This document shows positions 61,147 through 64,000 of a stretch of 64,000 bases of DNA, piece after piece; positions within the stretch are counted from its first letter, which is position 1; every line of letters starts with the position of its first letter. The notes under the pieces are model-generated. The model had not been told where the DNA came from, searched no databases, and saw only the letters and a list, made by a program, of their open reading frames with translations. This stretch comes from Unio delphinus (lineage: Eukaryota > Mollusca > Bivalvia > Unionida > Unionidae): assembly GCA_029339505.1 (NCBI GenBank), contig JAQISU010000233.1, positions 1,472,001 to 1,536,000 on the forward strand. The letters run 5' to 3'. The position numbers and the translations under genes are program-made.

Positions 61147-61345
61147 GGTAAGGGACCAAGGGTGGCCAAATGGTCAAAGGTATTCGGCTTTAGAGATCAC
61201 AGATATCTCAGCTCTGTCGCATGGGTGTGAGAGAAAGCATGCCACTAGCTTCCTATGGCTCGATGGTTATTCTCAAATTCATCCTACAACATATAATATC
61301 GTGCTGAAAATGGTATTAAACCCACCAACAAACATTAGCTGGGTA
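61147..61345 (+). mobile_element. Degraded tRNA-derived SINE
   Basis: GGTGGCCAAATGGTCAAAGG resembles a pol III A box with a tRNA-Ser/Leu-like head. The B box is not preserved, and the tail reads CTATGGCTCGATGG and GTATTAAACCCACCAACA. Confidence 0.4.
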
Positions 61346-63050
61346 AAATATTAATATGTCATAAAAGCATTGAACGATACGTATTCCATAGTCAATGTAA
61401 AATATATGTTGGTGTTGTATTGCATTTTCTATATTTTGCTCAAAGTTTTCATGCATTACAAATCACAATATCGAAGAGGGTTTGTTTCGGATCTTATTTC
61501 GTTTTTAGTTAAGAATAATAGCGAATCACTTAAAACAAACTTTAGACCTTACAGCTGTATCAAATTAAACATTTCGAAACTTATAGCAAATAAGTGTACT
61601 ATAATACTATAAGTAGTAATTGAATAGCATATATGAAGAGAAGGATATATGTGACTTCCCAAAGACTATTGGCATGTGTTTGTATATAAAATCAGTTTTT
61701 CAGCAATAATATAACTGTAGCAGATAATAATTCAAATACTGATTTTAATGCGTAAAAAAGTACAACTATTTGCCGAAGATATTCTGGAGATATTCACGAG
61801 ACTTTTATGTTTTTCTACCTTTATTTTTTTCTTTGTCGCATCTTTCAGTTTCTGTCAATGTTGTAGAATTATTATTCAAGGGAAGAATACTTGAATGATT
61901 TTAGTTCTTACCTGTGGTCATCTAACGTCTTTATTGGCGAGGAAAGAAGAAATACACGTTCCCCTTGACCTGATAAAAGACAATTGATATAAAAGTGAAT
62001 ACACACAAAGAATATTGAGAGACTCTGAAAAACGTACTTATAAACGTTTACAAATCTTTCCATTGCTCTATAAACAGCTATGGTGAAATCATATAATTGT
62101 TGGAGTTTTATAATTTTTACAAGGTTTAATGGAGCCTTTATAAATGCTTTTAAAAGATGAAGCAAAGATAATTAAAACAGTCAACTTCCTTATAATATTA
62201 ACGTATTTGAATTACTCATTTGGAATAAATCTCACGAGCCATTTTGTTGTGAAAATGAAGAAAGAGCGCATAGGTATTATATAGGAACAACGTACGCTCT
62301 TTTTATAAATAACAGTGCATCTTGTGTATGCAATGTATGTATATTCGTGTTAATTATGTGTTTATGTGCACACGTGTATGTGTGATATCTGTATTGCACC
62401 TTACCCTGACAGTAAGTATAATATTACTCAGAGATATCATTTAATTATTAAATTATCATCTTGCACTTTTTTAATATTACATAGCTTCATAATAGCGTAC
62501 GTGTATTGTTGTAATTTATGTTGATTACATACATTGGATATTTAGTTCAATACATGTATTATTTTTTGTGTGCAGGATTTGAGTGATATGAAACTAAAGG
62601 GAATTACTATAAAAACACAATCAAATCTATAGAGAAAAAAAATCCAGTTGGTTACAATATAGTTTTTGTTTTATATTTGTAGGTACTCCAATGAAACTGT
62701 GCGACACTGGCCATAAATAACACGGGTAAAATTTTTAAAAAGTTTTAGTTAGACTATACTACAAACGTTGCCACTAAAAATTTAAAAAAACCGTGCGAAC
62801 ATTTTATAAATTTTGGAGATATATCACATTGAAAGATTGCTCATGTCTGTATATTTCTTGCAATTTTGATAGTTTTCCTTAAAGCTGTTTCGCTGTTTCA
62901 TGTACATTTTAAGTTTCAAAGTTTTGTGAATCCTTCAGCTAATCCTACTGTGTGGAAGCATCCCAACTTCCAATTCAAACTTTGGAAGTATATTTTTAAT
63001 AAACTACAATTGAATATTTTAATTCACCCTTCACTTCAATGAGTGCTTAC
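61346..63050. other. Mostly unassigned; possible small exon at about 62,036-62,155 (-)
   Basis: On the minus strand a frame FIKAPLNLVKIIKLQQLYDF continuing to AMERFVNVYK is bounded by a good acceptor-like sequence (CTTTGCTTCATCTTTTAAAAG) and a GTACGT donor. It could be an exon of gene A, but I do not recognise it and could not tie its phase to a neighbour. Confidence 0.25.
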
Positions 63051-63197
63051 TTTGGAAATAGCAGTTAAATGCTGGCTTTAAGTTTGAATCTATTCGACTT
63101 CTACTGAGGGACAGCATTCGTACTGAAGTCGATAGGGGCAAGATCTGGGTGTCGCCTAAAGCTGCATCTAATTTTGAATTATTGCCGGTGCATGTTG
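63051..63197 (-). CDS. Candidate upstream exon of gene A
   Basis: A 147-nt (49-codon) stretch, phase 1 at both ends, bounded by acceptor TCTCTGATTACAG before CAACATG and donor CCAAA then GTAAGC. It encodes SKLDAALGDTQILPLSTSVR, then LSLSRSRIDSNLKPAFNCYF. Codon use looks coding-like, but there is no recognised domain. Its acceptor lies in the first copy of the 255-bp duplication. It could be the N-terminal region of the IAP-like gene A or an unrelated exon. Confidence 0.35.
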
Positions 63198-63700
63198 CTG
63201 TAATCAGAGATACATCCGAGCATACTCTGTTAACCAACGTGTATAAAATAAAATAGAAGAGTGCACGAATTTTGATATTTTCTGTTTCGTGTAGAACAAT
63301 TACTCTTCTGGATATGTGAATATGAATATAATCATGTTGTGATCTCAGCAAAGAATTATACACTAATTTTTTACCTGATGAGGTCCCTTGTATTGTAATA
63401 ATAACTTTTATATGTCATACAAGAATAAATCACTATTACAACCTGCATGTTGCTGTAATCAGAGATACATCCGAGCATACTCTGTTAACCAACGTGTATA
63501 CAATAAAATAGAAGAGTGCACGAATTTTGATATTTTGTGTTTCGTGTAGAACAATTACTCTTCTGGATATGTGAACATGAATATAATCATGTTGTGAACT
63601 CAGCAAAGAATTATACACTAACTTTTTACCTGATGAGGTTCCTTGTATTGTAATAATAACTTTTATATGTCATAAAAGAATAAATCCCTATTACAGCCTG
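63189..63700. repeat. 255-bp tandem duplication (two copies)
   Basis: Copy 1 is 63,189-63,443 and copy 2 is 63,444-63,700. Both begin TGCATGTTGCTGTAATCAGA and end near AATAAATC(A/C)CTATTACA(A/G)CC, differing by roughly a dozen substitutions. Each copy contains the CTGATTACAG splice-acceptor-like sequence (minus strand) and an ACCTCATCAG-GTAAAAA donor-like sequence. Confidence 0.93.
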
Positions 63701-63712
63701 TCATTATAATGT

Positions 63713-64000
63713 TACCTTTGCGTAAAAATTATTCAAGTAAATATATGAAGTTTGCAAAACAACTGAGAGTAAACACTGGAAATCTTCTGGAATAATGATG
63801 GTACTGGGGATATCTCGCTTTCGACCCTTACTATCTTCCAAACAATGTTGATCAAAGGCAAGGCTGATATTTATGTATCCTGGTAAGACCAAAGTGTCTC
63901 TGTAAAAAGTATTAAAGAATAAATACATAGCCTCTACAGATATTAAAACAGGTAAATTCATCTTTTGGTTTCTCAACGAAATGCAATTCGTTTTAAAGGG
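63713..64000 (-). CDS. Candidate partial exon, open to the window edge
   Basis: An open frame runs from the right edge to a donor-like GCAAAG then GTAACA. It encodes NLPVLISVEAMYLFFNTFYR, then DTLVLPGYINISLAFDQHCL, a basic KGRKRD, and LQTSYIYLNNFYAK. No domain recognised. Its donor phase (0) does not match the phase-1 acceptor of 63,051-63,197, so another exon would have to lie between, or they belong to different genes. Confidence 0.3.

Overview
This is non-coding-rich, AT-rich animal genomic DNA. Split exons joined by GT/AG introns, abundant microsatellites, tRNA-derived SINEs, an autonomous-type Helitron, a Penelope-like element, LINE fragments, an LTR, and hAT-like and pogo-like elements all point to a metazoan. 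BIR/RING (inhibitor-of-apoptosis, IAP) genes in tandem together with this transposon mix resemble a lophotrochozoan, most likely a bivalve mollusc. That species inference is not proven by the sequence.

Host genes: both are on the minus strand and both belong to the IAP/BIRC family. Gene B (7,698 down to 2,253, continuing off the left edge) has a start codon preceded by an in-frame stop, a long unrecognised N-terminal region of about 230 residues, and two complete BIR domains, each split at the same place by a phase-1 intron. All four predicted exons agree in phase (0 or 1), giving 423 codons without a stop. Gene A (about 61-64 kb down to 42,106) has a C-terminal half with matching phases: a small exon at 57.8 kb, a linker exon at 43.4-43.7 kb, and a terminal exon encoding a canonical C3HC4 RING. 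Its upstream BIR module (61.0 and 58.8-59.1 kb) has decayed: the splice acceptor is lost, there is a 1-nt deletion in each half-exon, a premature stop, and a 191-bp MITE-like insertion with a perfect 10-bp target duplication.

Layout: 1-2.2 kb, simple repeats; 2.2-7.7 kb, gene B; 7.7-14 kb, no genes, containing a diverged LTR-like copy (about 11.4-12.9 kb); 14.3-19.9 kb, a pseudogenised Helitron (Rep plus PIF1-type helicase); 20-28 kb, a graveyard of SINE, 31-bp minisatellite, Penelope RT, two LINE fragments and a duplicated segment; 28-38 kb, sparse DNA with SINEs, a hAT-like MITE full of palindromes and a pogo-like element; 38.2-40.2 kb, a 34-copy 59-bp minisatellite; 42.1-61 kb, gene A, whose 14-kb intron is almost wholly a 39-bp-based satellite; 59.8-64 kb, SINEs, a 255-bp tandem duplication and candidate upstream exons of gene A.

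The most striking structure is the intronic satellite (45.2-57.6 kb). Its first block has a higher-order repeat of 3,656 bp, built from alternating 1,787- and 1,869-bp halves, and it is interrupted by a 1,745-bp solo LTR flanked by the 5-bp duplication TGTAC. All coordinates and repeat periods were read by eye from the sequence; no database search was run.
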